From Nocardia harenae NBRC 108248 (GTDB lineage Bacteria; Actinomycetota; Actinomycetes; Mycobacteriales; Mycobacteriaceae): a stretch of 64,000 nt of DNA. The DNA is taken from NCBI RefSeq assembly GCF_001612885.1, contig NZ_BDBH01000002.1, positions 16-64,015 on the forward strand, given 5' to 3'. Positions 54,069 to 64,000 of this stretch are shown here, piece after piece. The notes beneath the pieces were generated by a model. The model was not told the DNA's origin, did no database searches, and worked only from the letters and a program-made list of their open reading frames with translations. Made by a program: the position numbers and the translations under genes. Within the stretch, counting starts at the first letter, position 1. The number at the start of each line of letters is the position of its first letter.

Positions 54069-55238
54069 ATGATCGACTTCGAGATTCCCGCCGACCTCGC
54101 CGCGGAGCGCGACCGCGTCCGGCGGTTCGTGATCGAGCGGATCGTCCCGTTCGAGCGCGACCCGCGGCTCACCCAGCACGGCCCCACCGACGAGCTGCGG
54201 CAGGAACTCGTGGAGCTGGCCAGGGCGGAGCAGTTGCTCACTGTGCAAGCCCCCGTCGAGCTGGGCGGCCGCGGACTCACCCATGCCGAGCAGGCGGTGC
54301 TCTACGAGGCGGCGGGGTGGTCGACGCTTGGCCCGGTCGCGATGAACTGCGCCGCGCCCGACGAGGGCAATATGTACCTGCTGAGCAAGATTGCGAACCC
54401 GGAGCAGGTGCAGCGGTTCCTCGCCCCGGTGATCGCCGGGCACCAGCGCTCGGTCTTCGCCATGACCGAGCCGGACGGCGCGGGCTCGGACCCGGCGCAG
54501 CTCGCCACCGAGGCCACCTTCGACGGCGAGAACTTCACGATCAACGGCCGCAAGTGGCTGATCACCGGCGCGAACGGCGCCAAGACCTGGATCATCATGG
54601 CCCGGCTCGCGCCGAATCCGCACCTGCCGGAGGGGCCGACGCTCTTCCTCACCGAGGGCGGCACGCCGGGCATCGTGATCGAGCGGACCATGAACACCAT
54701 GGACCGCAACTACGTGGCAGGCCACGGCGTCGTCCGCTTCGAGAACCTGACGCTGCCGAAGGCGGCGCTGCTCGGCGAGGCGGGCCAGGCGCTGCGCTAC
54801 GCCCAGCTGCGGCTGGCCCCGGCCCGGCTCACGCACTGCATGCGCTGGCTCGGCGCGGCCGAGCGGGCGCAGAGCATCGCCATCGCGCACGCCAAGACCA
54901 GGACGGCGTTCGGGAAGCCGATCGGCGAGCACCAGGGCGTGTCGTTCCTGCTGGCGGACAATGAGATCGCGCTGCACCAGTGCAGGCTGACCATCTGGCA
55001 CGCCTGCTGGTTGATGGACCGCGGCGAGAAGGCGCGGCACGAGAGCTCGATCGCCAAGGCGTACGTCTCCGAGGAGCTGTTCAAGGTGGCCGACCGCTGC
55101 GTCCAGGTGCTCGGCGGCATCGGGATCAGCGACGAGACGGTTGTCGAGATGATCTTCCGCGACATGCGCGCGTTCCGGCTGTACGACGGCCCGACCGAGG
55201 TGCACAAGTACGCCATCGGCCGCAAGATCCTGCGCTGA
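54069..55238 (+). CDS. Acyl-CoA dehydrogenase
   Basis: A 389-residue acyl-CoA dehydrogenase with AMTEPDGAGSDPAQLATEAT, NGRKWLITGANGAKTWIIMA, FGKPIGEHQGVSFLLADNEI and VQVLGGIGISDETVVEMIFR, ending YDGPTEVHKYAIGRKIL. The H-KYAIGRKIL end is of the long-chain/branched type. Not one of the named steroid chains; no KstR box lies upstream. ATG 54069 chosen over the long frame from 53883. The hydratase 67 bases on may be in the same operon. Confidence 0.87.
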   Translation: MIDFEIPADLAAERDRVRRFVIERIVPFERDPRLTQHGPTDELRQELVELARAEQLLTVQAPVELGGRGLTHAEQAVLYEAAGWSTLGPVAMNCAAPDEGNMYLLSKIANPEQVQRFLAPVIAGHQRSVFAMTEPDGAGSDPAQLATEATFDGENFTINGRKWLITGANGAKTWIIMARLAPNPHLPEGPTLFLTEGGTPGIVIERTMNTMDRNYVAGHGVVRFENLTLPKAALLGEAGQALRYAQLRLAPARLTHCMRWLGAAERAQSIAIAHAKTRTAFGKPIGEHQGVSFLLADNEIALHQCRLTIWHACWLMDRGEKARHESSIAKAYVSEELFKVADRCVQVLGGIGISDETVVEMIFRDMRAFRLYDGPTEVHKYAIGRKILR

Positions 55239-55305
55239 GGCGATCTCCGGGCAACCCCGCCGACTCCCGGTTTCCCGCCGCCGCCGTCGGCTAACATCGC
55301 ATGAC

Positions 55306-56112
55306 ATGAGTTCGGAACTGCTCGTCGATGTCTCCGCGGGCATCGCCGTGCTGACCCTGAATCGTCCGGCCCAGCAGAATGCCTTCACTCCGGCGATGGC
55401 CGCCGAACTCGGCGCCGCACTCCAGCGGTGCGACGCCGAGGACGCCATCCGCGCGGTGGTGATCACCGGCACGCCCCCCGCGTTCTGCGCGGGGGCGGAT
55501 CTCTCCAGCCGGGTCGGCGAGGTCAGCGGCACCCTGGACCCGCCGCCGTGGAAGGTCCGCAAGCCGGTGATAGCGGCGGTGAACGGCCACGCGGTCGGCA
55601 TCGGATTGGCCCTCGCCCTGCAATGCGACCTCCGCTACATGGCCCGCGACGCCATCTACGGCCTGAATCAGGTGCGCAGGGGCGTCCTGGCCGACGGCTC
55701 CGCCCACTGGACCCTGCCGAGGCTCGTCGGCATGGCGAGTGCCGCGGACATCTTGCTCACCGGCCGCACCTTCGACGGCGAAGAAGCGCAGGCCATGGGG
55801 TTGGCCAACGCCTGCCTCCCGGGCGGCGAGGTGCTGCCGACGGCCCTCGCCGTCGCACACGACATCGCGGGCGGCTCCGCCCCCCTTCCGGTAGCGCTGT
55901 CCAAGCGGCTGCTCTGGGAGGGCCTCAGCATGACCCCCGACATGGTCGGCCGCCTGGAGACCGACCTCAACCAGCAGGTGGCGCGCAGCATCGACGGCAC
56001 CGAGGCGATGTCGGCCTTCAAGGAGCAGCGCCGCCCCGCCTGGACCGGCAAGCTCAGCGAGGAGTGGCCCACCTGGGGCGACGCCCCGAAGCCGCGCCCC
56101 GGCCTGGACTAA
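55306..56112 (+). CDS. Enoyl-CoA hydratase/isomerase
   Basis: A 268-residue crotonase: VLTLNRPAQQNAFTPAMAAE, PAFCAGADLS and AAVNGHAVGIGLALALQCDL are the oxyanion-hole segments; DGSAHWTLPRLVGMASAADI follows. Neighbour of an acyl-CoA dehydrogenase, so both probably serve one beta-oxidation route. Substrate unknown. Confidence 0.85.
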   Translation: MSSELLVDVSAGIAVLTLNRPAQQNAFTPAMAAELGAALQRCDAEDAIRAVVITGTPPAFCAGADLSSRVGEVSGTLDPPPWKVRKPVIAAVNGHAVGIGLALALQCDLRYMARDAIYGLNQVRRGVLADGSAHWTLPRLVGMASAADILLTGRTFDGEEAQAMGLANACLPGGEVLPTALAVAHDIAGGSAPLPVALSKRLLWEGLSMTPDMVGRLETDLNQQVARSIDGTEAMSAFKEQRRPAWTGKLSEEWPTWGDAPKPRPGLD

Positions 56113-56182
56113 CCCCCCCCACCGGTACACCCCGGAACGTCCCACCCCCGACCCCGCACAGGGGTGAGTCTTACGAACCCCC

Positions 56183-56274
56183 GGTTCGCGCCGGCTCGCG
56201 TTCCGGCGGTCGAAGCGCATGCGCCGCAGGCGCGAGTCTCGACCGTCGGAACGCGAGCCTTGGGGGCGCGAACC
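56183..56274. repeat. Long inverted repeat with 31-base arms
   Basis: The left arm 56183-56213 (GGTTCGCGCCGGCTCGCGTT and on) pairs with 56239-56274, with one mismatch and a 5-base bulge; the 25-base loop contains a further dyad GCGCATGCGC. It lies in the 189-base convergent interval between the hydratase and the DUF4190 gene. Bidirectional terminator or an interspersed palindromic element. Confidence 0.8.
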
Positions 56275-56301
56275 CGCCGAGCGCAGCTCGGCCAGACAAA
56301 C

Positions 56302-56580
56302 TCAAGCATTGCCCCCCAGGGTGATCAACACGAACAGAATCGCGATGATCACCATCAGAATGGTCCCCACCACCCCTAGCACGTACCCCACGAGCACCTG
56401 GGCCCGGCCGCCGTAGGCGCCCCCGGACTCCTCGATCTGATCCAGGGCCCGCCGCCCCATCGCCCACGCCACGGGCCCGGCGAGCCCGCAGCACAGGATG
56501 CTCACCGCCCCGAGAAACAGGATCGCCGTGGCGTTGGGATGCTCGACCGGCTGCCCGATCGGCTGGTTCGGTATCACCAT
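56302..56580 (-). CDS. DUF4190 membrane protein
   Basis: A 92-residue protein with two membrane helices (ATAILFLGAVSILCCGLAGP, LVGYVLGVVGTILMVIIAIL) and the middle AWAMGRRALDQIEESGGAYG, the layout of DUF4190. Small membrane proteins of unknown role, common in actinobacteria. Its stop faces the long inverted repeat. Confidence 0.82.
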   Translation of the reverse strand: MVIPNQPIGQPVEHPNATAILFLGAVSILCCGLAGPVAWAMGRRALDQIEESGGAYGGRAQVLVGYVLGVVGTILMVIIAILFVLITLGGNA

Positions 56581-56620
56581 TGGTCGAATTCTACGGCCCC
56601 GGAGCGGCTTTACCGCTGCC

Positions 56621-57598
56621 TCACCGCCGCCGCTGCCGCGCGATCTCCGAGAGTACGACGCCGGCGGCGACGGACGCGTTGAGCGACTCGATATCCCCCG
56701 CCATGGGAATGCTCAGGATCTCGTCACAGTTCTCCCGGACCAGCCGCGAGAGCCCCTTGCCCTCGGAGCCGACCACGACGACGGTCGGATCGGTCCCGTC
56801 GAAGTCGTCGAGCGTCGTTGTCCCCCCGGCATCCAGCCCGACCACCCGAATCCCCCGGGCCGCCCAATCCTTCAGCGTCCGAGTGAGATTCGTGGCCCGG
56901 GCGACGGGGAGCCGGGCAGCGGCCCCGGCGCTGGTGCGCCAGGCGACGGCGGTGACCCCGGCACTGCGCCGCTGCGGAATCAGCACCCCCTGACCCCCGA
57001 ACGCCGCCACCGACCGCACGACGGCCCCGAGGTTGCGGGGATCGGAGATATTGTCCAGCGCCACCAGCAGCGCGGGCCCACCGGACTCCCTGGCCCGCAG
57101 CAGCAGATCGTCCGGGTGCGCGTACCGGTACGCGGGCACCTGCAACGCCACGCCCTGGTGCAGCCCATTGGCGCTGAGCCGATCGAGGTCGGTGCGCGGC
57201 ACCTCGAGAATCGAGATCCCGGTGTCCGCCGCGATCTTCACGCTCTCGGTGAGCCGCTCGTCGTTCTCGGTCCCGACGGCCACGTACAGCGCCGAGGCCG
57301 GAACCCCGGCCCGCAGGCACTCGACGACCGGGTTCCGCCCGAGCACCATCTCCGGCCCGTCGTCACCCCTGCGCCCGGCGGGAGCCCGTCCGCCCTTACC
57401 GGCGGGCCGCCCCTGCGCAGCCGCCTTCGCCTTGGCGGCGGCCCGCTTGGCAGCCGGGTGCTTGGTCCTGGCCTCCGCGGGCGGCGTGGCCCCGCGCCCC
57501 TCGAGCCCACGCCGCCGCTGCCCGCCGGAGCCGACGGTGGCGCCCTTCTTCGTGCTGCCCTTGCGAATCGCGCCGCGGCGCTGCGAATTGCCTGCCAT
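56621..57598 (-). CDS. rlmB: 23S rRNA (guanosine-2'-O)-methyltransferase RlmB/TrmH family
   Basis: A 325-residue SPOUT methyltransferase. Lys/Arg/Ala-rich N-terminal extension to about residue 85, then the L30e-like substrate domain ([15 protein letters not shown]) and the SpoU domain with [40 protein letters not shown] and [23 protein letters not shown] 57598 overlaps cysS by TGATG. Same pair as Rv3579c-Rv3580c. Confidence 0.92.
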   Translation of the reverse strand: MAGNSQRRGAIRKGSTKKGATVGSGGQRRRGLEGRGATPPAEARTKHPAAKRAAAKAKAAAQGRPAGKGGRAPAGRRGDDGPEMVLGRNPVVECLRAGVPASALYVAVGTENDERLTESVKIAADTGISILEVPRTDLDRLSANGLHQGVALQVPAYRYAHPDDLLLRARESGGPALLVALDNISDPRNLGAVVRSVAAFGGQGVLIPQRRSAGVTAVAWRTSAGAAARLPVARATNLTRTLKDWAARGIRVVGLDAGGTTTLDDFDGTDPTVVVVGSEGKGLSRLVRENCDEILSIPMAGDIESLNASVAAGVVLSEIARQRRR

Positions 57599-59001
57599 CA
57601 GTCGGCCTTTCCTGCCACGTCGCCGAGGCTCCACTCGGGGCCCGCGGGGGTGTCGGTGACCTCGATGCCCGCCGCCTGCAGGCGATCCCGCACGGCGTCG
57701 GCGGTGGCCCAGTCGCGGTCGGCGCGCGCCTGCTGCCTGCGGTCGAGTTCGGCGCGGACCAGGACGTCGAGCGCGCCGCTGGCGGCGCCGGAATCGCTCG
57801 GCGCGAACCAGTGCGGGTCGAAGGGGTCGACGCCGAAGACGGCGAGCATGGCGCGGACCTGCCCGGCCAGCTCGCGCGCCGTCTCGGCCTGCCCGCCCTC
57901 CAGCGCCTTGTTGCCGGTGTGCACCACGTGGTGGATCTCGGCGAGCGCGCGCGGCACCGCGAGGTCCTCGTCCAGCGCGTCGGCGAAGGCGTCGGTCCAG
58001 GCACCGGCGGGCACCGGGCCGCCGCGCTCGGCGACCCGCAGCAGGAAGGACTCGATGCGCTGGTAGGAGGCGGCGGCATCGTGCAGCGCCTTGTCCGAGT
58101 ACTCCAGCTTGGAGCGGTAGTGCGCGCTGCCGAGGTAGAAGCGCAGCTCGACGGCGCGCACCTGCTTCAGCACATTGGGCACGCTGAGCACATTGCCCAG
58201 CGACTTGGACATCTTCTCCCCGCCCATGGTGACCCAGCCGTTGTGCAGCCAGTAGCGGGCGAACCCATCACCGGCGGCCTTCGACTGGGCGATCTCGTTC
58301 TCGTGGTGCGGGAAGATGAGATCCATGCCGCCGCAGTGGATGTCGAATTCGGCGCCGAGGTAGTACTCGGCCATGGCGGAGCACTCCAGGTGCCAGCCGG
58401 GCCTGCCCGCGCCCCACGGCGACGGCCAGCTCGGCTCCCCCGGCTTGGCGGCCTTCCAGAGCGTGAAGTCGCGCGGGTCGCGCTTACCGGAGCCCGCGCT
58501 CTCGCCCTGGTGCACGTCGTCGAGGCGATGCCCGGAGAGCTCGCCGTACCGCGGGTAGCTGAGCACGTCGAAGTAGACATTGCCGTCGGAGGCGTAGGCG
58601 TGGCCGCGGTCGACGAGCCGGTGCATGAGCTCGATCATCTGGCCGATGTGCCCGGTCGCCCTCGGCTCGGCCGACGGCGGCAGCACGCCGAGGGTGCGGT
58701 ACGCCTCGTCGAAGGCGCGCTCGTGCGTGGCGGCCCACTCCCACCAGGGCCGGCCCGCTTCAGCGGCCTTGTTCAGGATCTTGTCGTCGATATCGGTGAC
58801 ATTGCGGATGAAGAGCACGTCGTTGCCGTGCGCCTGCAACCAGCGGCGCAGGATGTCGAAGGCGACGCCGCTGCGGAGGTGGCCGATGTGGGGTTGACCC
58901 TGCACGGTGGCGCCACAGAGGTACACCGACGCACGGCCGGGGACCAGTGGCGCGAAATCGCGCATGGTCCGCGTGTCGGTGTCGAAGAGGCGCAGAGTCA
59001 C
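57598..59001 (-). CDS. cysS: Cysteinyl-tRNA synthetase
   Basis: A 467-residue class I synthetase: [20 protein letters not shown] contains HIGH with Cys before it (YLCGATV) for zinc, [14 protein letters not shown] and the [20 protein letters not shown] segments complete the zinc site, and [10 protein letters not shown] is the KMSKS loop. The 177 bases upstream toward ispF hold no gene, only GC-rich direct repeats. Confidence 0.96.
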   Translation of the reverse strand: MTLRLFDTDTRTMRDFAPLVPGRASVYLCGATVQGQPHIGHLRSGVAFDILRRWLQAHGNDVLFIRNVTDIDDKILNKAAEAGRPWWEWAATHERAFDEAYRTLGVLPPSAEPRATGHIGQMIELMHRLVDRGHAYASDGNVYFDVLSYPRYGELSGHRLDDVHQGESAGSGKRDPRDFTLWKAAKPGEPSWPSPWGAGRPGWHLECSAMAEYYLGAEFDIHCGGMDLIFPHHENEIAQSKAAGDGFARYWLHNGWVTMGGEKMSKSLGNVLSVPNVLKQVRAVELRFYLGSAHYRSKLEYSDKALHDAAASYQRIESFLLRVAERGGPVPAGAWTDAFADALDEDLAVPRALAEIHHVVHTGNKALEGGQAETARELAGQVRAMLAVFGVDPFDPHWFAPSDSGAASGALDVLVRAELDRRQQARADRDWATADAVRDRLQAAGIEVTDTPAGPEWSLGDVAGKAD

Positions 59002-59178
59002 GGGCGCTCATCTTAGCTGGTATAAAATCCCCGCCGTCGCGGCGGCTCCGCTCGACACGCCGCCGAGCGGCGGCTCCGCGCCGAGCACGCCGGGCCGGGC
59101 GATCCCGGTGGCCGGCCGGCGGGTCCGGATCGGCGGCGGTGGCGCTGTCTCGGCCGCCGCTGCCGGCTCGTCACGATC

Positions 59179-59661
59179 TCAGCCGGCGGCCGCGGCACGG
59201 CGCGGTCCGAGCAGCGCGGTGGCCACCGCGGCGATCCCCTCGCCCCGGCCGGTGAGCCCGAGCCCATCGGTGGTGGTTCCGGAGACCGAGACCGGCGCGT
59301 CGAGCAATGCACCGAGTACCTTCTGCGCCTCGGCGCGGCGCGGCCCGATCTTGGGCCGATTCCCGATCACCTGCACGGCGGCGTTCACCACCGCGAATCC
59401 CGCCTCGTCCAGAATTCGGCGAACCTCGGTGAGCATCGCGGCCCCGGAGACATTCGCCCATTCCGGGCGGCCGGTGCCGAATACCGCGCCGACATCGCCG
59501 AGCCCGGCGGCGGAGAGCAATGCGTCACAGAGCGCGTGCGCGGCGACATCGCCGTCCGAGTGGCCGGAGCAACCGTCGTCGTCCGGAAAGAGCAATCCCG
59601 CCATCCAGCACGGGCGACCCGGCTCGATCGGGTGCACGTCACTGCCTATTCCGACCCGCAT
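59179..59661 (-). CDS. ispF: 2-C-methyl-D-erythritol 2,4-cyclodiphosphate synthase
   Basis: A 160-residue Isp[14 protein letters not shown] gives the Asp and His zinc ligands, [20 protein letters not shown] the third, and [11 protein letters not shown] and [20 protein letters not shown] the CDP and trimer contacts. Fifth step of the MEP isoprenoid pathway. ATG 59661 begins 2 bases after the ispD stop. Confidence 0.95.
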   Translation of the reverse strand: MRVGIGSDVHPIEPGRPCWMAGLLFPDDDGCSGHSDGDVAAHALCDALLSAAGLGDVGAVFGTGRPEWANVSGAAMLTEVRRILDEAGFAVVNAAVQVIGNRPKIGPRRAEAQKVLGALLDAPVSVSGTTTDGLGLTGRGEGIAAVATALLGPRRAAAAG

Positions 59662-59663
59662 TG

Positions 59664-60347
59664 TCACACCGCCTGCCATTCGCCCGCGCGCACCGCGCCC
59701 GCCAGAATCAGATCCAGCGGAGTCGTGATCTTGAATGCCAGTGGATCACCCGCAACGGTGTGCACCGGAATTCCGAGCCGCTCGACGAGCCCGGCGTCGT
59801 CGGTGGCGCTGAGCGCCGGATCGGCGTAAGCCCGGCGCAGCGGCTCGGCGGCGAAGCCCTGCGGGGTCTGGATGGCGCGCAGCCCCGCGCGATCGGGGGT
59901 GCCGGTGACGACGCCATCGCGATCGACGCTCTTCACGGTGTCCACCACGGGCAGCGCGGGAATCACGGCGTCGTGCCCGGCGCGCAGCGCGGCGACCACG
60001 CGGCGCACCAGGTCGGGCGGGGTGAGGGCGCGGGCCGCGTCGTGTACGAGGACGTGCGTGGCATCGGCCGCGGCGGCGAGCCCGGCGCGCACCGAATCGG
60101 TGCGCTCGGCGCCGCCGACGACGACCCGCACCGAGCCGGGGAGCAGGGCAACGGCGCTCTCTGCCAGCTCGGGCGGGACCATCACGACGATCCCGTCGAC
60201 CGCCCCGGAGGCGATCAACCCATCGACGGACAACTTGATCATGGGCGTGCCGCCGACCGGGACGAACGCCTTGGGCAGAGTTTCACCCAGGCGCACACCC
60301 CGGCCGGCGGCAGGCACCAACGCGACGACGCGGTCGGCGTTGTTCAC
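59664..60347 (-). CDS. ispD: 2-C-methyl-D-erythritol 4-phosphate cytidylyltransferase
   Basis: A 227-residue Isp[21 protein letters not shown] is the CTP loop with the Arg and Lys of the active site, followed by [15 protein letters not shown] and [34 protein letters not shown] and [11 protein letters not shown]. Third step of the MEP pathway. GTG 60347 is the start at conserved length. In operon carD-ispD-ispF, 17 bases after carD. Confidence 0.95.
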   Translation of the reverse strand: MNNADRVVALVPAAGRGVRLGETLPKAFVPVGGTPMIKLSVDGLIASGAVDGIVVMVPPELAESAVALLPGSVRVVVGGAERTDSVRAGLAAAADATHVLVHDAARALTPPDLVRRVVAALRAGHDAVIPALPVVDTVKSVDRDGVVTGTPDRAGLRAIQTPQGFAAEPLRRAYADPALSATDDAGLVERLGIPVHTVAGDPLAFKITTPLDLILAGAVRAGEWQAV

Positions 60348-60364
60348 AGAATGCGTGCTCGCGG

Positions 60365-61202
<838 letters not shown>

Positions 61203-61913
61203 GTGATTGCCATGAAAGCTGTGACTGCCTGTGCCGCGCTGGCAGCGGGTGCCGCTCTGGCGCTCACCGGGTGCAGCGCCGGACAGATCTCGCAGACCGC
61301 CGATCAGAAGGCCGCGATCAACGGCAACCACGCCGAGGTCGGACAGCTCTCGCTGCTCAATGTGCACATCGTCTACCCGAAGGAGACGCAGACCCTGCAG
61401 GCCGGCGGCTCGGCGACGCTCGCGCTCTCCATCGTCAACAACAGCAGCACCGTCACCGACGAGCTGACCAGCATCACCACCGACCTCGGCCCGGTGCGGA
61501 TCACCCCGCCCGCCGGGCAGAGCCGGGTCGTCATCGGGCCGAGCGGGACCGTCGTCGCCGCGGGCGAGGTCGCGGCGGCCGAGGAGGCGCACAGCCCCGG
61601 CGGGCACGGCGGCGCCGCGAGCAGCACCACCGAGGCTCCGACCACCACTCCGGCCCCCAGCGGCACCGCGGTGCCCGGCCTCGACACCGAGGGCGCCCCC
61701 GCCCTCGGCACCGACCCGGAGGCGAAGCCGGCCAAGATCGAGATCACCGGGCTGACCAGGCCGATCGCGCCCGGTCTCACCTACAACGTCTCGTTCAACT
61801 TCAGGGAGAACGGCACCGTGCAGGTCTCGGTGCCGGTGGACGCCGGGCTCTCCGTCGACCGGCACCTCTCCGAGCTGTCCGGCCCCGCCGCGGAGGGCTC
61901 GGGCGGGCACTGA
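61203..61913 (+). CDS. lpqE: LpqE-like lipoprotein
   Basis: A 236-residue lipoprotein: signal peptide ending in ALALTGCSAG (lipobox), then a beta-rich domain (NVHIVYPKETQTLQAGGSAT, LSIVNNSSTVTDELTSITTD), a low-complexity Thr/Pro/Ser stretch, and NVSFNFRENGTVQVSVPVDA near the C-terminus. It is the position and style of LpqE (Rv3584), between carD and radA, a surface lipoprotein of unknown task. GTG 61203, or ATG 61212. GGAGGACAACCC precedes the GTG. Confidence 0.85.
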   Translation: MIAMKAVTACAALAAGAALALTGCSAGQISQTADQKAAINGNHAEVGQLSLLNVHIVYPKETQTLQAGGSATLALSIVNNSSTVTDELTSITTDLGPVRITPPAGQSRVVIGPSGTVVAAGEVAAAEEAHSPGGHGGAASSTTEAPTTTPAPSGTAVPGLDTEGAPALGTDPEAKPAKIEITGLTRPIAPGLTYNVSFNFRENGTVQVSVPVDAGLSVDRHLSELSGPAAEGSGGH

Positions 61914-62000
61914 CCCGTACTCCCGGCGGCCGTCGCACCCTCCGGTGCGGCGGCCGTCGGCGTTCCGCCGCCTGTCGGCACCCGCCCGTAAGGTGCCGGT

Positions 62001-63416
62001 GTGGCCAAACTCAAGCCGACCTTCCGATGCTCCGCGTGCTCGCACGAGGTGGCGAAATGGGTGGGCAAGTGCCCGGGGTGCGGAGCGTGGGGCACCGTCG
62101 AGGAGGCGGTGCCGGTCATCGCGGCGGCAGGCCCGGCCGCGCGCAGGGCCATGCTGCCGAGCACCGCGGCGGCGCCGATCTCCAGCATCGACTCCACCGT
62201 CACCAGGGCGCGCTCGACCGGCGTGGCCGAGCTGGACCGGGTGCTCGGCGGCGGCGTCGTGCCCGGCTCGGTGGTGCTGCTCTCCGGCGAGCCCGGGGTC
62301 GGCAAGTCGACGCTGCTGCTCGAGGTCGCGCACCGCTGGGCAGCCGTGCGCGACGAGCGCTCGCTGTACGTCACCGCGGAGGAGTCGGCCGGGCAGGTGC
62401 GGCTGCGGGCCGACCGCACCGGCGCGGTGCACGAGCGGGTCTACCTGGCGGCCGAGTCGGATCTGGCGGTGGTGCTCGGCCACGTCGAGCAGGTGCGGCC
62501 GACGCTGCTGGTGGTGGACTCGGTGCAGACCATGATCGCTCCGGCCGAGGACGGCGTGATCGGCGGCGTCAGCCAGGTGCGCGCGGTGACCGCGGCGCTC
62601 ACCTCGCTGGCCAAGGCGAGCGGGATCGCGGTGCTGCTGGTCGGGCACGTCACCAAGGACGGCAGCGTCGCGGGCCCGCGCACACTGGAGCACCTGGTCG
62701 ACGTGGTGCTGCAGTTCGAGGGCGACAAGAACACCACGCTGCGCATGGTGCGCGGGCTCAAGAACCGCTTCGGCAGCGCCGACGAGGTGGGCTGCTTCGA
62801 ACTGCACGACGACGGCATCGTCGGGGTGGCGGACCCGTCCGGGCTGTTCCTGCACCACCGCACCGACACCGTGCCCGGCACCGCGGTGACGGTCGCCATG
62901 GACGGCAAGCGGCCGCTGGTGAGCGAGGTGCAGGGGCTCACCGTCGACACCCAGGCGCCCGCGCCGCGGCGCGCGGTGAGCGGGCTGGACTACAACCGGG
63001 TCTCGATGATCCTGGCGGTGCTGCAGAGCCGCTGCGGGGTGTACGTGGGCAAGCAGGACGTCTACGCCGCCACCGTCGGCGGGATGCGGCTGGTCGAGCC
63101 GGTGGCCGATCTGGCCGTGGCGCTGGCGCTGGCGAGCGCGGCGCGGGATGTCGCGCTGCCGCCGGGGTGGGTGATCCTCGGCGAGGTCGGGCTGGCGGGC
63201 GAGGTGCGGCGGGTGACCAATGCCGCGCGCAGGCTGGCCGAGGCGGAGCGGCTCGGGTTCGGCACCGCGCTGGTGCCGCCCGGTTTCGATGCCGGGAAGA
63301 CCGGGATGAAGGTGCACGAGGTCTCGGATGTGCGCTCGGCGCTGCGGTTGGCCGGGCTCCGGCGCTCGCGCTCCGCCGATCCCGTACGGTCGGCCGCGCC
63401 CGCCGAGGTGGGCTGA
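62001..63416 (+). CDS. radA: DNA repair protein RadA
   Basis: A 471-residue RadA: zinc finger [20 protein letters not shown], RecA-like core with Walker [18 protein letters not shown], the RadA-specific [13 protein letters not shown], and a Lon-like C-terminal domain ([35 protein letters not shown]). Promotes branch migration in recombination repair. GTG 62001. Same order lpqE-radA as Rv3584-Rv3585. Confidence 0.95.
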   Translation: MAKLKPTFRCSACSHEVAKWVGKCPGCGAWGTVEEAVPVIAAAGPAARRAMLPSTAAAPISSIDSTVTRARSTGVAELDRVLGGGVVPGSVVLLSGEPGVGKSTLLLEVAHRWAAVRDERSLYVTAEESAGQVRLRADRTGAVHERVYLAAESDLAVVLGHVEQVRPTLLVVDSVQTMIAPAEDGVIGGVSQVRAVTAALTSLAKASGIAVLLVGHVTKDGSVAGPRTLEHLVDVVLQFEGDKNTTLRMVRGLKNRFGSADEVGCFELHDDGIVGVADPSGLFLHHRTDTVPGTAVTVAMDGKRPLVSEVQGLTVDTQAPAPRRAVSGLDYNRVSMILAVLQSRCGVYVGKQDVYAATVGGMRLVEPVADLAVALALASAARDVALPPGWVILGEVGLAGEVRRVTNAARRLAEAERLGFGTALVPPGFDAGKTGMKVHEVSDVRSALRLAGLRRSRSADPVRSAAPAEVG

Positions 63417-63535
63417 GTACCCGGGGCCGGCCTCGCCCCGACCGACCACGCCACAGCGCCCGGTTCGCCGGCCGAGGACGGCTGACCGGCGGCGATCCTG
63501 AGCCGCCGCCCGACCTGCCTGCGCCGCCCGCGGGC

Positions 63536-64000
63536 TCAGGCGATGTTGAAGGGCTCTGCCGTGCTCTTCACTCCGCCGAGCTGGGCGAGCACGGCGTAGG
63601 CCCCGGACGGGACCGGCACCCGCTCCCCCGCGCAGTTCGGCTGCGAGGTCGAGCCGGACCAGGTGACGGTGAAGGCCGCCTGCTGCCCGCGCTCCAGCGT
63701 CCTGATGTCGGGCTGCCCGTCGGGGTAGCAGTCGACGCTGTTCCACAGCCTGCGGGTGCCGTCCAGCGTCTGCACCGAGATCTGCTGCATGCCGGAGCCC
63801 ATGTCCCGGCTGCACGGCACCGCGGAGATATTCGTGATGACGATCCCGAACACCGGCTGCTCGCCCCTGCGGTAGGTGGGCTGGCCGACGCTCACCTTCA
63901 CCGCGAGCGACTGGTCCGAGCAGGGCGCGACATCCGAGTCGGCCGTGCTGCTCGCCGCGCTCGAACCCGAGCCGCCCGCGGGCGCCGCCTCGGTCGTGGT
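63536..64000 (-). CDS. Secreted or membrane-anchored hypothetical protein, 5' end outside window
   Basis: An open frame of 154 codons running off the right edge. The Ser/Gly/Ala-rich linker (TEAAPAGGSGSSAASSTADS) is followed by a domain with four cysteines (VAPCSDQSLAVKV, AVPCSRDMG, VDCYPDGQPD, QPNCAGERV) and beta strands, ending STAEPFNIA. The extracytoplasmic look and the location beyond radA suggest the Rv3587c-like anchored protein. Unknown function. Confidence 0.75.
   Translation of the reverse strand, partial: TTTEAAPAGGSGSSAASSTADSDVAPCSDQSLAVKVSVGQPTYRRGEQPVFGIVITNISAVPCSRDMGSGMQQISVQTLDGTRRLWNSVDCYPDGQPDIRTLERGQQAAFTVTWSGSTSQPNCAGERVPVPSGAYAVLAQLGGVKSTAEPFNIA

Noticed and set aside
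59040..59170. GC-rich direct repeats between cysS and ispF as a regulatory element
   Set aside because: GGCGGCTCCGC occurs twice, but in such GC-rich DNA this is weak and no dyad or promoter could be defined.

Overview
The window is high-GC actinobacterial DNA from the order Mycobacteriales, most likely Nocardia or a close relative. Gene order and protein families match the cholesterol-degradation region of Mycobacterium tuberculosis (homologues of Rv3556c-Rv3564, Rv3537-Rv3545c, Rv3567c-Rv3574 and the housekeeping run Rv3579c-Rv3587c). Gene pairs repeatedly overlap by ATGA, GTGA or TGATG. The genus call is inference; Rhodococcus or Gordonia cannot be fully excluded.

Layout. (1) 1-780: debris, a frameshifted galactofuranosyltransferase fragment and a short EspG-like ORF. 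(2) 782-10482: the KstR2-type module for the last two steroid rings: fadA6, kstR2, an ipdF-type SDR and fadE30 on the minus strand; fadD3, an enoyl-CoA hydratase, fadE31, fadE32 and fadE33 on the plus strand. A perfect KstR2 box lies between fadE30 and fadD3 and a near-perfect one in front of kstR2. (3) 10490-14230: MFS exporter, alpha/beta hydrolase-fold protein without the nucleophile serine, TetR, DUF427 protein, cupin fragment. (4) 14231-19478: ring A/B module, kshA with a small zinc-ribbon-like partner, divergent from hsaA-hsaD-hsaC-hsaB, with a KstR box near each promoter. (5) 19528-23630: accessory genes (YdeI-like protein, AAA ATPase with nuclease-like tail, NmrA-like SDR, Phd/RelE-like toxin-antitoxin pair, vapBC remnant). 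(6) 23631-28161: a KstD-like flavoprotein followed by a broken hsaE, divergent from kstD-chsH3, again with two KstR boxes. (7) 28384-34833: epimerase, aat and a patch of small regulatory and toxin-antitoxin genes, several broken. (8) 34851-39084: MoxR/DUF58/DUF4129 operon; then a truncated ZapE-like ATPase and a NUDIX hydrolase. (9) 40502-47573: side-chain module fadE34-fadE28-fadE29-chsH2-chsH1-ltp2, divergent from kstR with a perfect palindromic KstR box. (10) 48631-56112: trehalose-phosphatase/GH15 fusion, metal ABC transporter, acyl-CoA dehydrogenase and hydratase. (11) 56302-64000: conserved block DUF4190, rlmB, cysS, ispF, ispD, carD, lpqE-like, radA.

Together the steroid genes cover side-chain beta-oxidation (FadE34, FadE28/29, ChsH1/H2, ChsH3, Ltp2), ring opening (KstD, KshA, HsaA/B, HsaC, HsaD) and rings C/D (FadD3, FadE30-33, IpdF-type SDR, FadA6), with both regulators present. 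The lower meta-cleavage genes hsaE-hsaG-hsaF are not intact here: only a doubly broken start of hsaE remains, ending against a truncated vapC. The most unusual structural signal is a pair of in-frame tandem repeats (72 and 75 bp units, two copies each) that each carry a start codon and sit exactly at the overlapping junctions fadE30/SDR and chsH1/ltp2.
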